Shown here piece after piece: positions 24,690-33,875 of a stretch of 34,092 bases of DNA. The first letter of the stretch is position 1, and the number at the start of each line of letters is the position of its first letter. The DNA is from Bacteroidetes bacterium HGW-Bacteroidetes-6 (GTDB lineage: Bacteria > Bacteroidota > Bacteroidia > Bacteroidales > DTU049): contig PHDB01000041.1 in NCBI GenBank assembly GCA_002842495.1, positions 1-34,092 on the forward strand. Direction: 5' to 3'. The notes beneath the pieces were generated by a model, which saw nothing but the letters and a program-made list of their open reading frames with translations, was not told the DNA's origin and ran no database searches. Both the position numbers and the translations under genes were made by a program.

Positions 24690-27600
24690 ATGTTAACATT
24701 TTTCAGGAAAGACTCAGAGCGGCTTGTATATGTAATTAAAAGTCGAAAACCGCTCAGCGACGCCGATATTGAAAAATTTCAATGGCTTTTTAATGGCTAC
24801 GACGAGGTTTCGACCTCAGGCATCAAAGGCAAATTTATCGGGCCACGCCGCGAAATGGTAACGCCATGGAGCACAAATGCCGTTGAAATTACTCTCAACA
24901 TGGGCATACAGGGAATCGAACGAATTGAGGTTTTCAGACCTGACGATGGAAAGATGGATCCGATGCTCGAAACCCAGTACCAAAAGCTGGAATCGGAAAT
25001 ATTCGACCAAAATCGCGAACCTGATTCTATTAAAACCATCGACAAAATTGAAGAATACAACGAAGAACAGGGGCTGGCTCTCAATTTCGAAGAAGTTCGA
25101 TTTCTGAAATACATTAGCAAAAAAATTGGACGTAAGCTTACTGATAGTGAAATATTTGGTTTCTCGCAAATCAACTCCGAGCATTGTCGGCATAAAATAT
25201 TCAATGGGCGTTTTGTTATCGATGGTGTAGAACAAGATCTTTCGCTTTTCGATTGGATTAAGCGTACTACCAGAGAAAATCCGAACGATGTTGTTTCGGC
25301 ATACAAGGACAATGTTGCTTTTATCGAAGGGCCCGAAATGGAGCTTTTCTATCCCACATCCGACGACAAACCTTCGGAATTCACTACACGCAGGGTTGAA
25401 TCGGTGATATCACTTAAAGCCGAAACCCATAATTTTCCAACTACCGTTGAACCATTCTTTGGTGCCTCAACAGGTAGTGGTGGTGAAATCCGTGATCGCA
25501 TGGCTGGAGGAAAAGGCAGCATGCCTATTGTTGGCACAGCCGTTTACATGACCTCGAAACCAAAGCTCGAAGAGGCTGAAATCAACAACAGTGAAGAAGC
25601 AACAGAACGACGCAAATTCCTGTATCAAACTCCCGAAGAAATTCTCATCAAAGCATCGAACGGCGCATCCGATTTTGGAAATAAATTTGGACAACCGCTT
25701 ATTTGCGGAAGTCTGCTTACTTTCGAACACGAAGAAAACGAAAAGCTAATTGCATTCGACAAAGTGATTATGCTTGCCGGCGGTGTTGGCTATGGCATTA
25801 AACAACAGGCAATTAAAGGCAAACCAAGCCCCGGCAATCTGATAGTGCTGATGGGTGGCGACAACTACCGAATTGGGATGGGTGGTGGAGCTGTATCATC
25901 GGTAGAAACAGGGAAATACGAGAATTCAATTGAGCTCAATGCCGTTCAACGTGCCAATCCGGAAATGCAAAAGCGGGTTTACAATGTAGTAAGGGCTCTG
26001 GCTGAATCGCCCGATAATCCCATTATTTCTATCCACGACCACGGTGCAGGAGGTCATTTGAACTGCTTCAGCGAACTGGTTGAAGACACAGGCGGCACCA
26101 TTTATTTGGATGCTCTTCCCAAAGGTGATCCCACCTTATCGGATCTCGAATTTATCGGAAACGAATCGCAGGAACGAATGGGATTGGTTATCAAAGACAA
26201 ATCGCTTCCATTAATTCAAAAAATAGCCGAACGCGAAAGAGCTCCATTATACGTGGTCGGAGAAGTGAAAGGCAACCACAAATTGGTATTCGAAGGTGCC
26301 GATGGTCGCAAACCATTCAATCTTAAACTTCAGTATTTGTTTGGCTGCACGCCAAAAACCATTATCGAAGATAACCATATCGAACGAAAATTTGCAGCTC
26401 CCGAATACGAGTTACGTCAGTTCTACACATACCTCCACGACGTATTATCGCACGAAACGGTAGCTTGCAAAGACTGGCTCACCAACAAAGTTGATCGTTC
26501 GGTTACAGGGAAAGTAGCTTTGCAACAGAGTTGTGGTCAGGTTCAGTTACCATTGAACAATCTTGGTATTTCGGCACTCGATTATTCTGGCAAAGCCGGA
26601 ATTGCAACGTCGATTGGGCATGCACCCGCTGCAGGATTGATTGATGCTGCCAAAGGAGCAAGACTTAGCGTTGCCGAAGCACTTACCAACATTGTGTGGA
26701 CGCCACTCAAAGATGGTATCCGCAGTATTTCGCTGAGTGCAAACTGGATGTGGCCATGCAAAAACAGTGGTGAGGATGCACGACTCTACGACGCAGTAAG
26801 TGCATTGAGCCATTTCTGTATTTCGTTAGGAATAAATGTGCCTACCGGCAAAGATTCACTATCGATGACTCAGAAATATCCGGATGGAAAAACGGTAACG
26901 GCTCCCGGAACAGTGATTGTTTCGGCAGTTGCACAAACCACCGATTTTACCAAAACCGTGAAACCTGTGTTGCAAAGCGAACCCGACACAACAATTATTT
27001 ACATCGACTTTGCCAAATCGGGATATAAGCTTGGTGGAAGTGTATTCTTTCAAACACTCGACGGAATTGGCAACGAAGCTCCCGATGTAACCGACGCAAA
27101 CTACTTTGCAAACACTTTCAATGCCATTCAGACTTTAATTTTGAAGAATAAAATATTGGCTGGACACGATATCAGTTCGGGTGGCATGATAACCACCTTG
27201 CTCGAAATGTGCTTCGCCAATCCGGCTGTTGGTCTCGACATAAATCTGTCGCCCATTACCGAAGCCGATATTCCAGCGATATTGTTTTCCGAATCGCCCG
27301 GCGTTATCATTCAGGTGAAAGACAGCAAATTTGTTGTTGATTATTTGTACAGCAAAAATATTTCATTCTTCCCCATTGGGCGCGTTTTAGGCGAACGTGT
27401 TTTCAAAATCATCAAAAACGTTCAATACGAGTACCTCAACATTGACGAATTACGCGACATTTGGTTCCGTAAATCGTATCTTTTCGACCGTTTGCAAACT
27501 GCTCCCGGTATGGCCGAAGCTCGTTTTAAAAATTACAAAAACCAACATTTGCTCTATCAGTTTCCTGCCGATTTCACCGGAAAACGCGAAAAGGATCAGG

Positions 27601-28373
27601 AAAACATTAAACGAAACATCAAAGCAGCCATTATCCGCGAAAAAGGAGTCAATGGTGATCGAGAGATGGCCTACAGCTTGTATTTGGCTGGCATGAGTGT
27701 GCGCGATGTTCACATGACCGACTTAATCAATGGCCGCGAAGACCTTTCCGACATCAACATGCTTGTTTTTGTTGGGGGATTCAGCAATTCCGATGTTCTG
27801 GGATCAGCTAAGGGTTGGGCGGCAGGTTTTCTTTACAACCCGAAAGCAAAAAAAGCTCTCGACGACTTTTATGCACGCGAAGATACATTAAGTCTTGGTG
27901 TTTGCAACGGTTGCCAACTTATGGTGGAACTGGGCATTTTTGAACAAGAAAATGTTGCGGCTCCCCAAATGCAGTGGAATGCTTCGAAAAAATTTGAATC
28001 GGGCTTCATTGGCGTTGAAGTATTAAGCAACAACAGTGTGATGCTCAAAGATCTTAGCGGATCGAGACTTGGCGTTTGGGTTGCGCATGGCGAAGGCCGT
28101 TTCTCTTTACCCGATTCCGAAGAAAAATACAATATTCCGATGAAGTACAGCTGTCAGGAATACCCGGCCAATCCGAATGGATCCGATTTCAATACAGCGG
28201 CTGTTTGTTCGTCCGATGGCCGACATCTGGCAATGATGCCACATATTGAGCGCTCTATTTTCCCATGGCAATGGGCGCATTATGAGCCTAGTCGGCGCTG
28301 TGACGAAGTTTCACCCTGGATTCATGCATTTAGTGCTGCTAAAAACTGGATTGCCAACAAACTAAAAAAATGA
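24690..28373 (+). CDS. purL: Phosphoribosylformylglycinamidine synthase
   Basis: A 1227-residue single-chain (large) PurL, the fourth step of purine synthesis: FGAR + ATP + glutamine to FGAM in the cytoplasm. In order: an N-terminal PurS-like part, the linker with FSQINSEHCRHKIFNG, two AIRS-type ATP-grasp-like halves (KAETHNFPTTVEPFFGASTG, then HDHGAGGHLNCFSELVEDTG, then PTGKDSLSMTQ, then AGHDISSGGMITTLLEM), and a C-terminal glutamine amidotransferase. The amidotransferase has GVCNGCQ with nucleophile Cys1075 and MMPHIERS with His1185 and Glu1187. Length is slightly below the ~1295 residues of E. coli PurL and fits Bacteroidota forms. Its stop overlaps the next gene's start (ATGA). Confidence 0.97.
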   Translation: MLTFFRKDSERLVYVIKSRKPLSDADIEKFQWLFNGYDEVSTSGIKGKFIGPRREMVTPWSTNAVEITLNMGIQGIERIEVFRPDDGKMDPMLETQYQKLESEIFDQNREPDSIKTIDKIEEYNEEQGLALNFEEVRFLKYISKKIGRKLTDSEIFGFSQINSEHCRHKIFNGRFVIDGVEQDLSLFDWIKRTTRENPNDVVSAYKDNVAFIEGPEMELFYPTSDDKPSEFTTRRVESVISLKAETHNFPTTVEPFFGASTGSGGEIRDRMAGGKGSMPIVGTAVYMTSKPKLEEAEINNSEEATERRKFLYQTPEEILIKASNGASDFGNKFGQPLICGSLLTFEHEENEKLIAFDKVIMLAGGVGYGIKQQAIKGKPSPGNLIVLMGGDNYRIGMGGGAVSSVETGKYENSIELNAVQRANPEMQKRVYNVVRALAESPDNPIISIHDHGAGGHLNCFSELVEDTGGTIYLDALPKGDPTLSDLEFIGNESQERMGLVIKDKSLPLIQKIAERERAPLYVVGEVKGNHKLVFEGADGRKPFNLKLQYLFGCTPKTIIEDNHIERKFAAPEYELRQFYTYLHDVLSHETVACKDWLTNKVDRSVTGKVALQQSCGQVQLPLNNLGISALDYSGKAGIATSIGHAPAAGLIDAAKGARLSVAEALTNIVWTPLKDGIRSISLSANWMWPCKNSGEDARLYDAVSALSHFCISLGINVPTGKDSLSMTQKYPDGKTVTAPGTVIVSAVAQTTDFTKTVKPVLQSEPDTTIIYIDFAKSGYKLGGSVFFQTLDGIGNEAPDVTDANYFANTFNAIQTLILKNKILAGHDISSGGMITTLLEMCFANPAVGLDINLSPITEADIPAILFSESPGVIIQVKDSKFVVDYLYSKNISFFPIGRVLGERVFKIIKNVQYEYLNIDELRDIWFRKSYLFDRLQTAPGMAEARFKNYKNQHLLYQFPADFTGKREKDQENIKRNIKAAIIREKGVNGDREMAYSLYLAGMSVRDVHMTDLINGREDLSDINMLVFVGGFSNSDVLGSAKGWAAGFLYNPKAKKALDDFYAREDTLSLGVCNGCQLMVELGIFEQENVAAPQMQWNASKKFESGFIGVEVLSNNSVMLKDLSGSRLGVWVAHGEGRFSLPDSEEKYNIPMKYSCQEYPANPNGSDFNTAAVCSSDGRHLAMMPHIERSIFPWQWAHYEPSRRCDEVSPWIHAFSAAKNWIANKLKK

Positions 28374-29692
28374 GCATCGGAGAAATCATCTACAGCCTCC
28401 TTCTGATTGCCACAACTACAGTTTTGGTATTTAAAGCCCGTTTTTTTAAACTTCAAGGCATCAGAAGTTGGTGGCTTGCTGCGGCTTTCTACCTAAAAGT
28501 GCTTGCCGGTTTGTTGATGACTGTGATTTACACCCGGTACTATCCAGACAGAAGCAAAGCCGATATTTTTAAATATTTCGATGATAGCGAAGTGATGTAC
28601 CAATCGATTCATCATGCCCCCATGGACTATGTGAAAATGGTTTCGGGCATCCAAAACGATAATGCCCGTTTCGATTCGTTGTATTATTCGAAAATGAGCA
28701 ACTGGTATCGTAAATATGAAACGGTTACCTATAACGACAGTCACACTATTATTCGCATCAATGCATTGCTCCGCCCCATCTCTTTAGGATATTTCCAGAT
28801 TCATAATTTATTTTTCATCATTTTGAGTTTTATAGGGCTGGTGGCTCTTTTTAGAACGTTTTGTCAATATTTTAGTGGAAAGTCCGTATGGCTTTTTGCC
28901 GCCATTTTCCTGATCCCATCTGTGGTTTTTTGGAGTTCAGGTGCACTAAAGGAAAGTGTTTTGTTTTTTGCCATTGGAATATTTATGTATGCTTTCCAGC
29001 GATTATTGTTCATTTCGTTTACGATTCCACGTGTTTTGCTTGCCATTGTTGGCGTTTTTCTGCTTATTTTCACCAAAATGTATGTTTTGGCTGTACTGGC
29101 TCCCATATTGGCTGCTAATATATGGATAGTTCTTACCAATAATCGTCGTGCATTGTTTAAATTCATTATTTCAATTTTGTTTTTCATCAATGCGGCAATT
29201 CTTGTCGGAAAAATTTACCCTGAATACAATGCTTTCGAATTGTTGGTTGGAAAACAACACGATTTTATTGGACTGGCTCACTACGAAAATGCAGGTAGTT
29301 TCATCGATCCACTACCCATTGAGCCACATTTTGTCAGTTTTGCAAAAAACGCTCCCATGGCTATAGCAAACACGTTGCTACGCCCGTTTCCCAACGAAAT
29401 AAGCTCTGTTTTAATGATTCCGGCTTTATTCGAAAACATATTGCTGGTTTTGTTCATATTGCTGGCTTTGTTTTTTCATCAATCTAAAATTCTGCACTGG
29501 CGTATTATTTTTCTGAGCTTGTCTTTTGCACTTATCCTTTCGGTAATTCTTGGACTCACTACCCCTGTGTTGGGAGCGTTGGTTCGCTACCGAATTCCTG
29601 TAATGCCATTTCTCTTTATCGCTTTGTTTTCAATTATCGATTTTAAAAAAATCGGTTTGTTTATCGGAATAAAACAAAAAACAGAATCATGA
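28370..29692 (+). CDS. Polytopic membrane protein, function unknown (GT-C-like appearance)
   Basis: A 440-residue integral membrane protein with about ten hydrophobic helices (first at ~5-20, last at ~415-432). Between helices 2 and 3 there is a soluble loop of about 80 residues (YYPDRSKADIFKYFDDSEVM, then YNDSHTIIRINALLRPIS). The segment IPSVVFWSSGALKESVLFFA resembles the P-x-x-x-FWSSG-x-x-KE motif seen in GT39-like and EpsG-like polysaccharide proteins, and LRPFPNEISSV and RYRIPVMPFLFIAL also look GT-C-like. A glycosyltransferase or polymerase of surface glycans is therefore possible, but no catalytic motif is proven. ATGA overlaps join it to purL and to the SDR gene, so it is translated from the purL message. 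Confidence 0.75.
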   Translation: MSIGEIIYSLLLIATTTVLVFKARFFKLQGIRSWWLAAAFYLKVLAGLLMTVIYTRYYPDRSKADIFKYFDDSEVMYQSIHHAPMDYVKMVSGIQNDNARFDSLYYSKMSNWYRKYETVTYNDSHTIIRINALLRPISLGYFQIHNLFFIILSFIGLVALFRTFCQYFSGKSVWLFAAIFLIPSVVFWSSGALKESVLFFAIGIFMYAFQRLLFISFTIPRVLLAIVGVFLLIFTKMYVLAVLAPILAANIWIVLTNNRRALFKFIISILFFINAAILVGKIYPEYNAFELLVGKQHDFIGLAHYENAGSFIDPLPIEPHFVSFAKNAPMAIANTLLRPFPNEISSVLMIPALFENILLVLFILLALFFHQSKILHWRIIFLSLSFALILSVILGLTTPVLGALVRYRIPVMPFLFIALFSIIDFKKIGLFIGIKQKTES

Positions 29693-30453
29693 AACGCATT
29701 GTCTTTATATCGGGCGCCACCAGTGGTATTGGCGCAGCCTGTGCTGAAAAATTCGCCCAAGCTGGTTTTCGTCTTATTTTGGCCGGACGTCGGCACGATC
29801 GTCTCGAAAGTATGGTTGCCAACTTTAAAAACAAATATGGCGACAATTTCATGTCGCTACCCTTCGACATTCGTTCGCTCGAACAAGTAAACAACGCCAT
29901 TTGCTCGCTCCCCGAAGATTGGAAACATATCGACATTCTCGTCAACAATGCCGGGCTGGCAAAAGGTCTTAGCACCTTGCAAGATGGAAACATTGACCAT
30001 TGGGAACAAATGATTGACACCAATATAAAAGGTTTGCTTTATCTCACCAAGGCCATCGCTCCCGATATGATTGCCCGCAAAAGCGGACATGTTATTAATA
30101 TTGGTTCCATTGCCGGACGCGAAGTGTACGCCAATGGAAATGTTTATTGCGCAACAAAATTTGCCGTTGATGCACTCAGTAAAGGCATGCGTATCGATTT
30201 TGTGCAGCATGGTGTTAAAGTGAGCCAAATTGCGCCCGGAGCTGTCGAAACCGAGTTCAGTATTGTGCGCTTTGATGGTGATGCCGAAAAAGCCAAAAAC
30301 GTGTATAATGGTTTTCAACCACTATCTCCTGCTGATGTAGCCGATGCTGTTTTCTATGTAGCCTCCTTGCCTCCACATGTAAACGTAAACGATTTACTTC
30401 TCATGCCTACTGCACAAGCTGCGGCCGGTGTGATTCACAAGGTGCTGGAATAG
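29689..30453 (+). CDS. Short-chain dehydrogenase/reductase (YdfG-like)
   Basis: A 254-residue classical SDR. The cofactor loop is GATSGIG (9-15), with Arg34-Arg35 favouring NADP(H). NNAG (86-89) and the catalytic set Asn112, Ser140, Tyr153 and Lys157 (YCATK) are complete. The overall pattern, including the AGREVYANGNVYCATKFAVD segment, matches YdfG-type NADP-dependent 3-hydroxy acid / L-serine (L-allo-threonine) dehydrogenases. It is cytoplasmic with no membrane segment. The start ATG overlaps the previous stop (ATGA), making it the third gene of the purL transcript. A 239-bp gap with a full promoter follows before the helicase-nuclease. Confidence 0.92.
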   Translation: MKRIVFISGATSGIGAACAEKFAQAGFRLILAGRRHDRLESMVANFKNKYGDNFMSLPFDIRSLEQVNNAICSLPEDWKHIDILVNNAGLAKGLSTLQDGNIDHWEQMIDTNIKGLLYLTKAIAPDMIARKSGHVINIGSIAGREVYANGNVYCATKFAVDALSKGMRIDFVQHGVKVSQIAPGAVETEFSIVRFDGDAEKAKNVYNGFQPLSPADVADAVFYVASLPPHVNVNDLLLMPTAQAAAGVIHKVLE

Positions 30454-30617
30454 CAAACAAGACGTCAAAGCTCCTTGCAAAAATTGTCTTAAAGAGTAAA
30501 AATTGCAATGATATGGATGTGTCGTTAAAAAGCACTCTTTCAGTTTATTACTAAAGGATTTTTACTTATTGACATAAACACACGAGGATCAAAAATAATT
30601 TTTATTTACCAACAATT

Positions 30618-30650
30618 TTTGCTTGAACAAACAGGGATATAATATCTTTG
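30618..30650 (+). promoter_or_regulatory. Full Bacteroidota promoter (TTTG-N21-TATCTTTG) for the helicase-nuclease
   Basis: TTTG at 30618-30621 and TATCTTTG at 30643-30650 are 21 bp apart. The box overlaps a possible TTG start at 30648, which argues that translation begins at the ATG at 30693. Confidence 0.65.
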
Positions 30651-30692
30651 GTCAAAAAATCATACCTTAGCCTGTCAATAATTTTAGCGCTA

Positions 30693-33600
30693 ATGCCAAG
30701 TCTTACGCTTCTTAATGCTTCGGCCGGATCGGGCAAAACCCAACGTATAGCGCTGGAATTCATGAAGCAAATTTTGCCCAACCCCTCCGAATCCGCCAGA
30801 ATTCTGGCCATCACCTTTACCAACAGAGCTGCGGCCGAAATGAAAAGCCGACTTATCGAATCGCTTGCAACGCTTTCGGACGATCCCTCGAAAAGTAAAA
30901 TGCTCAAAGGTTTATTGGACACTTTCCCGAACTGGGACAACGAAATACTACAGCAAAAAGCACATACTGCCCTCACCTATCTTCTGCACCACTATTCTGA
31001 TATCTCGGTAAGTACTATCGACAGCTTTATGCAACGCATCATACGCACCTTTGCCCGCGACCTCAAACTTCCCATGAATTTTGAAGTGATGGTTGGAGAA
31101 AAAGAGCTGAGCGAACTCATTATATCGACATTGATCGACAATGCTAATCTTGATAAAAACATCACACTGATTCTCAAGCAAATAATTGCGCTACAAATTG
31201 AGGAAGAACGCTCTCCGTTGCGACTGACCGATTATCTTCTTCCTGTAACAACCCATTTAAGCAACGAAGCCTCTACTGAAATAACTGCAGCAGCTTTACA
31301 CAATAGAACCGATAGCCTGATTACTGCATTCAATCGTCTAAAAGCCAAGGTAGCAAAGACAGATGCAATTATTGAACAAAAGAAAATCGATTTTCAGCAA
31401 TTTCTGGCTGAAAAAAAACTTCTTCCCAACGACTTTAAAATCAAAAACAGGGTCTCAATTTATAGCTATTATACTAAACTTGTAAATAATCAAGAAATAA
31501 AAAAGGGAAAAACGATTTCTGCTTTTCTCGAATCTGGAGGTTTTCTAGTTAATGCCGATAGCGACACCGAATCGGTAATTATTGAAAAATTGTTTGAAAT
31601 TGAAAGATTCGTCACCGATCGGAAGTTTGCACGCTTGTTATATTCACGCTTTCCTGTTGTAGCACTTATGGGCGAAATATGGCGCTTTCGCGAAGCGTAC
31701 AAAACAGAGAATAGTATTTTGCCCGTTTCCGATTTCAACAGAATAATCAGAAGTGTACTGAGCAAAGAGCCCATTCCCTTTATCTATTTGCGGGCAGGAA
31801 GCCGCTACAAAACCATCATGATTGATGAATTTCAGGACACCAGCCTTATGCAATGGCTCAATCTGCTACCGCTGGTAAGTGAGTCGCTCGCCAAAGGGCA
31901 AAACTCGTGGTTGGTTGGCGATCCCAAACAAAGCATTTATCGTTGGCGCAATGGCCAGGTTGAAATCATGCTTAACCTTCCAGTCTTGTATGGGGCAGGA
32001 CCTGAATTATTTTTCGAAGCAGAACAAATCGGAAACAGTTTCCGGAGTGAAGTAATGGAATCGAATTACCGGTCGTTGAAAAACATTGTTGATTTCAACA
32101 ACTCATTTTATCAATTTATGAATTCGGTTTTTGCCGAGAAAATATCAGGAAACGAAGACAACAACATTTACAAACAGCTTTACAGCGATGTTGAGCAAAA
32201 AGCATTTCACGAGAAACCAGGGTATGTTGAATGCCGTTTTTATGAAGGGAAACTTAACGCTCAATTAACTGGATGGCTCAATGATATTAAAAATCAGATT
32301 CAGGATTGTGTTCGCCATGGTTTTCAGCTCAGCGACATCGCCATTCTTACGCGCGACATTGGTACCGGAGTAAAAGTAAGTTCTTACTTAATGAGCCTTG
32401 ATGAACCCATTCCGGTCATTTCGCGCGAAACACTTCAGTTTCAAACATCGCCACATTGCAGATTAATCATGTGTACATTCCGACTCATTCACCGACCCGA
32501 CGATGAGTTGAACGCTGCCGAATTGTGGTTTTTGCTCAATCAACCCGGGATGGAATCAATAAAAAACCGATTCGCTGATTTCCCATTTTACGCTCACTCT
32601 CAAAAAGGCAATTCGGGAGCAGTTTTGCAGAAAAAAATGAGCGAACAATTTGCGCGGCTCAATGAGCAGCAACTTCGCTTCATGTTACCATCGGATCAAA
32701 TCGATATTATTATCAACGAACTTAATATCGCTAAAACGGGAGGATTTTTTCTGTTATTTCTCCGCGAAGAAATTTTTAAGCAACAAGACAAAACCGGATC
32801 TGATTACGAAAAGCTATGGGCTTGGTGGAACAATAACGGAAAAACAACCAGTGTAGTGGTTCCCGACGCCGGCAATGCTGTGAATGTGATGACCATACAC
32901 TCTTCGAAAGGGCTTCAGTTTCCTGTGGTAATCGTTCCCAGCTTCAACATTAACGAAGCCTCCAAAGTGCATAAAAACCTGTTTTGGTTTGAAACCAACG
33001 AAGAGGAATGGGGAATTCCCTACTCGATCATTTCGTTAAAAAAAGAGGTCGAAGATCAGCGACTGGAGAAAATAACAACACTCGAATACACAAAAAGCCA
33101 CATGGATAGCATCAACCTGATGTATGTAGCTACTACAAGGGCTGAACAAAATCTGTTTATTTTTGCTATGGTCCCCGAAAAAGTACTTAGTGGCGAAAAG
33201 CAAACCGATGGATCGGAAAGTTGGCTTTATCATTTTTGCAGCAACGAAAGCCGTATTTTTAAACACGAGAAAAAAGAAAACTTCCTTTGTTTTTCACTTG
33301 GCGAAAGCACCGATGCTATTTATAAAAAAGAAAACGAAAGCAATTCGTTTTTGATTGATAGTTTCAGTGTGAATCCGAACAAGCCACTCGATTCGCTCCG
33401 CAAGTCGGAAAAGCAGTTCGATACTACAGAATACCGTATTGCAGCAAAACAGGGGCGTGTTATTCATGAACTATTGGCCGAAATTTGTTCGACAGATGAC
33501 ATCGAAAAGATGGTGGAGAAATTTGTCGCCAACGGATTTCTTGAAGCCGAAACAGCAAATGGAACCAAGCAATTTCTCAATAATATTGCAAAACAATACC

Positions 33601-33872
33601 CATACGCCTTTCCTGGCAAGGCATTCACTCTCAACGAACGCGACATAGCAGACAATTCGGGCAACATTTACCGACCCGATCGTATGGTATTCGATTCGCA
33701 AAATCGTTGGAAAATAATAGATTTTAAAACCGGCAACCAAGTCAAAGAACACAAAAAGCAGGTTGAACATTATGCCAACCTGCTTTCAGAAAGCGGATCC
33801 GATGTCGAATCGGCCCATATTTTTTATATAGACATCAACGCTGGTGCAATTACAGTTGTTGACGTCATATAA
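30693..33872 (+). CDS. AddA/RecB-like UvrD-family helicase with C-terminal nuclease
   Basis: About 1059 residues of a superfamily 1A DNA helicase-nuclease for double-strand-break end processing. Motifs in order: Walker A ASAGSGKT (9-16, Lys15), TFTNRAAAEMKSRL, STIDSFMQRIIRTFARDL, Walker B IDEFQDTS (Asp378-Glu379), VGDPKQSIYRWRNG, ESNYRSLKNIV, TIHSSKGLQFPVVIVP and YVATTRAEQNLF. The C-terminus has a RecB-type PD-(D/E)XK nuclease with His925 (GRVIHELL), Asp996 (RPDR), Asp1010-x-Lys1012 (IIDFKTG) and Gln1023. The ATG at 30693 gives the PSLTLLNASAGSGKT start typical of the family. An AddB-type partner is not adjacent: the upstream gene is the SDR and the downstream gene is convergent. Confidence 0.9.
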   Translation: MPSLTLLNASAGSGKTQRIALEFMKQILPNPSESARILAITFTNRAAAEMKSRLIESLATLSDDPSKSKMLKGLLDTFPNWDNEILQQKAHTALTYLLHHYSDISVSTIDSFMQRIIRTFARDLKLPMNFEVMVGEKELSELIISTLIDNANLDKNITLILKQIIALQIEEERSPLRLTDYLLPVTTHLSNEASTEITAAALHNRTDSLITAFNRLKAKVAKTDAIIEQKKIDFQQFLAEKKLLPNDFKIKNRVSIYSYYTKLVNNQEIKKGKTISAFLESGGFLVNADSDTESVIIEKLFEIERFVTDRKFARLLYSRFPVVALMGEIWRFREAYKTENSILPVSDFNRIIRSVLSKEPIPFIYLRAGSRYKTIMIDEFQDTSLMQWLNLLPLVSESLAKGQNSWLVGDPKQSIYRWRNGQVEIMLNLPVLYGAGPELFFEAEQIGNSFRSEVMESNYRSLKNIVDFNNSFYQFMNSVFAEKISGNEDNNIYKQLYSDVEQKAFHEKPGYVECRFYEGKLNAQLTGWLNDIKNQIQDCVRHGFQLSDIAILTRDIGTGVKVSSYLMSLDEPIPVISRETLQFQTSPHCRLIMCTFRLIHRPDDELNAAELWFLLNQPGMESIKNRFADFPFYAHSQKGNSGAVLQKKMSEQFARLNEQQLRFMLPSDQIDIIINELNIAKTGGFFLLFLREEIFKQQDKTGSDYEKLWAWWNNNGKTTSVVVPDAGNAVNVMTIHSSKGLQFPVVIVPSFNINEASKVHKNLFWFETNEEEWGIPYSIISLKKEVEDQRLEKITTLEYTKSHMDSINLMYVATTRAEQNLFIFAMVPEKVLSGEKQTDGSESWLYHFCSNESRIFKHEKKENFLCFSLGESTDAIYKKENESNSFLIDSFSVNPNKPLDSLRKSEKQFDTTEYRIAAKQGRVIHELLAEICSTDDIEKMVEKFVANGFLEAETANGTKQFLNNIAKQYPYAFPGKAFTLNERDIADNSGNIYRPDRMVFDSQNRWKIIDFKTGNQVKEHKKQVEHYANLLSESGSDVESAHIFYIDINAGAITVVDVI

Positions 33873-33875
33873 TTC

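Noticed and set aside
30491..30540. Inverted repeat AAAGAGT / ACTCTTT after the SDR gene, as a terminator
   Set aside because: A 7-bp AT-rich stem with a 36-base loop and no T-run is too weak.
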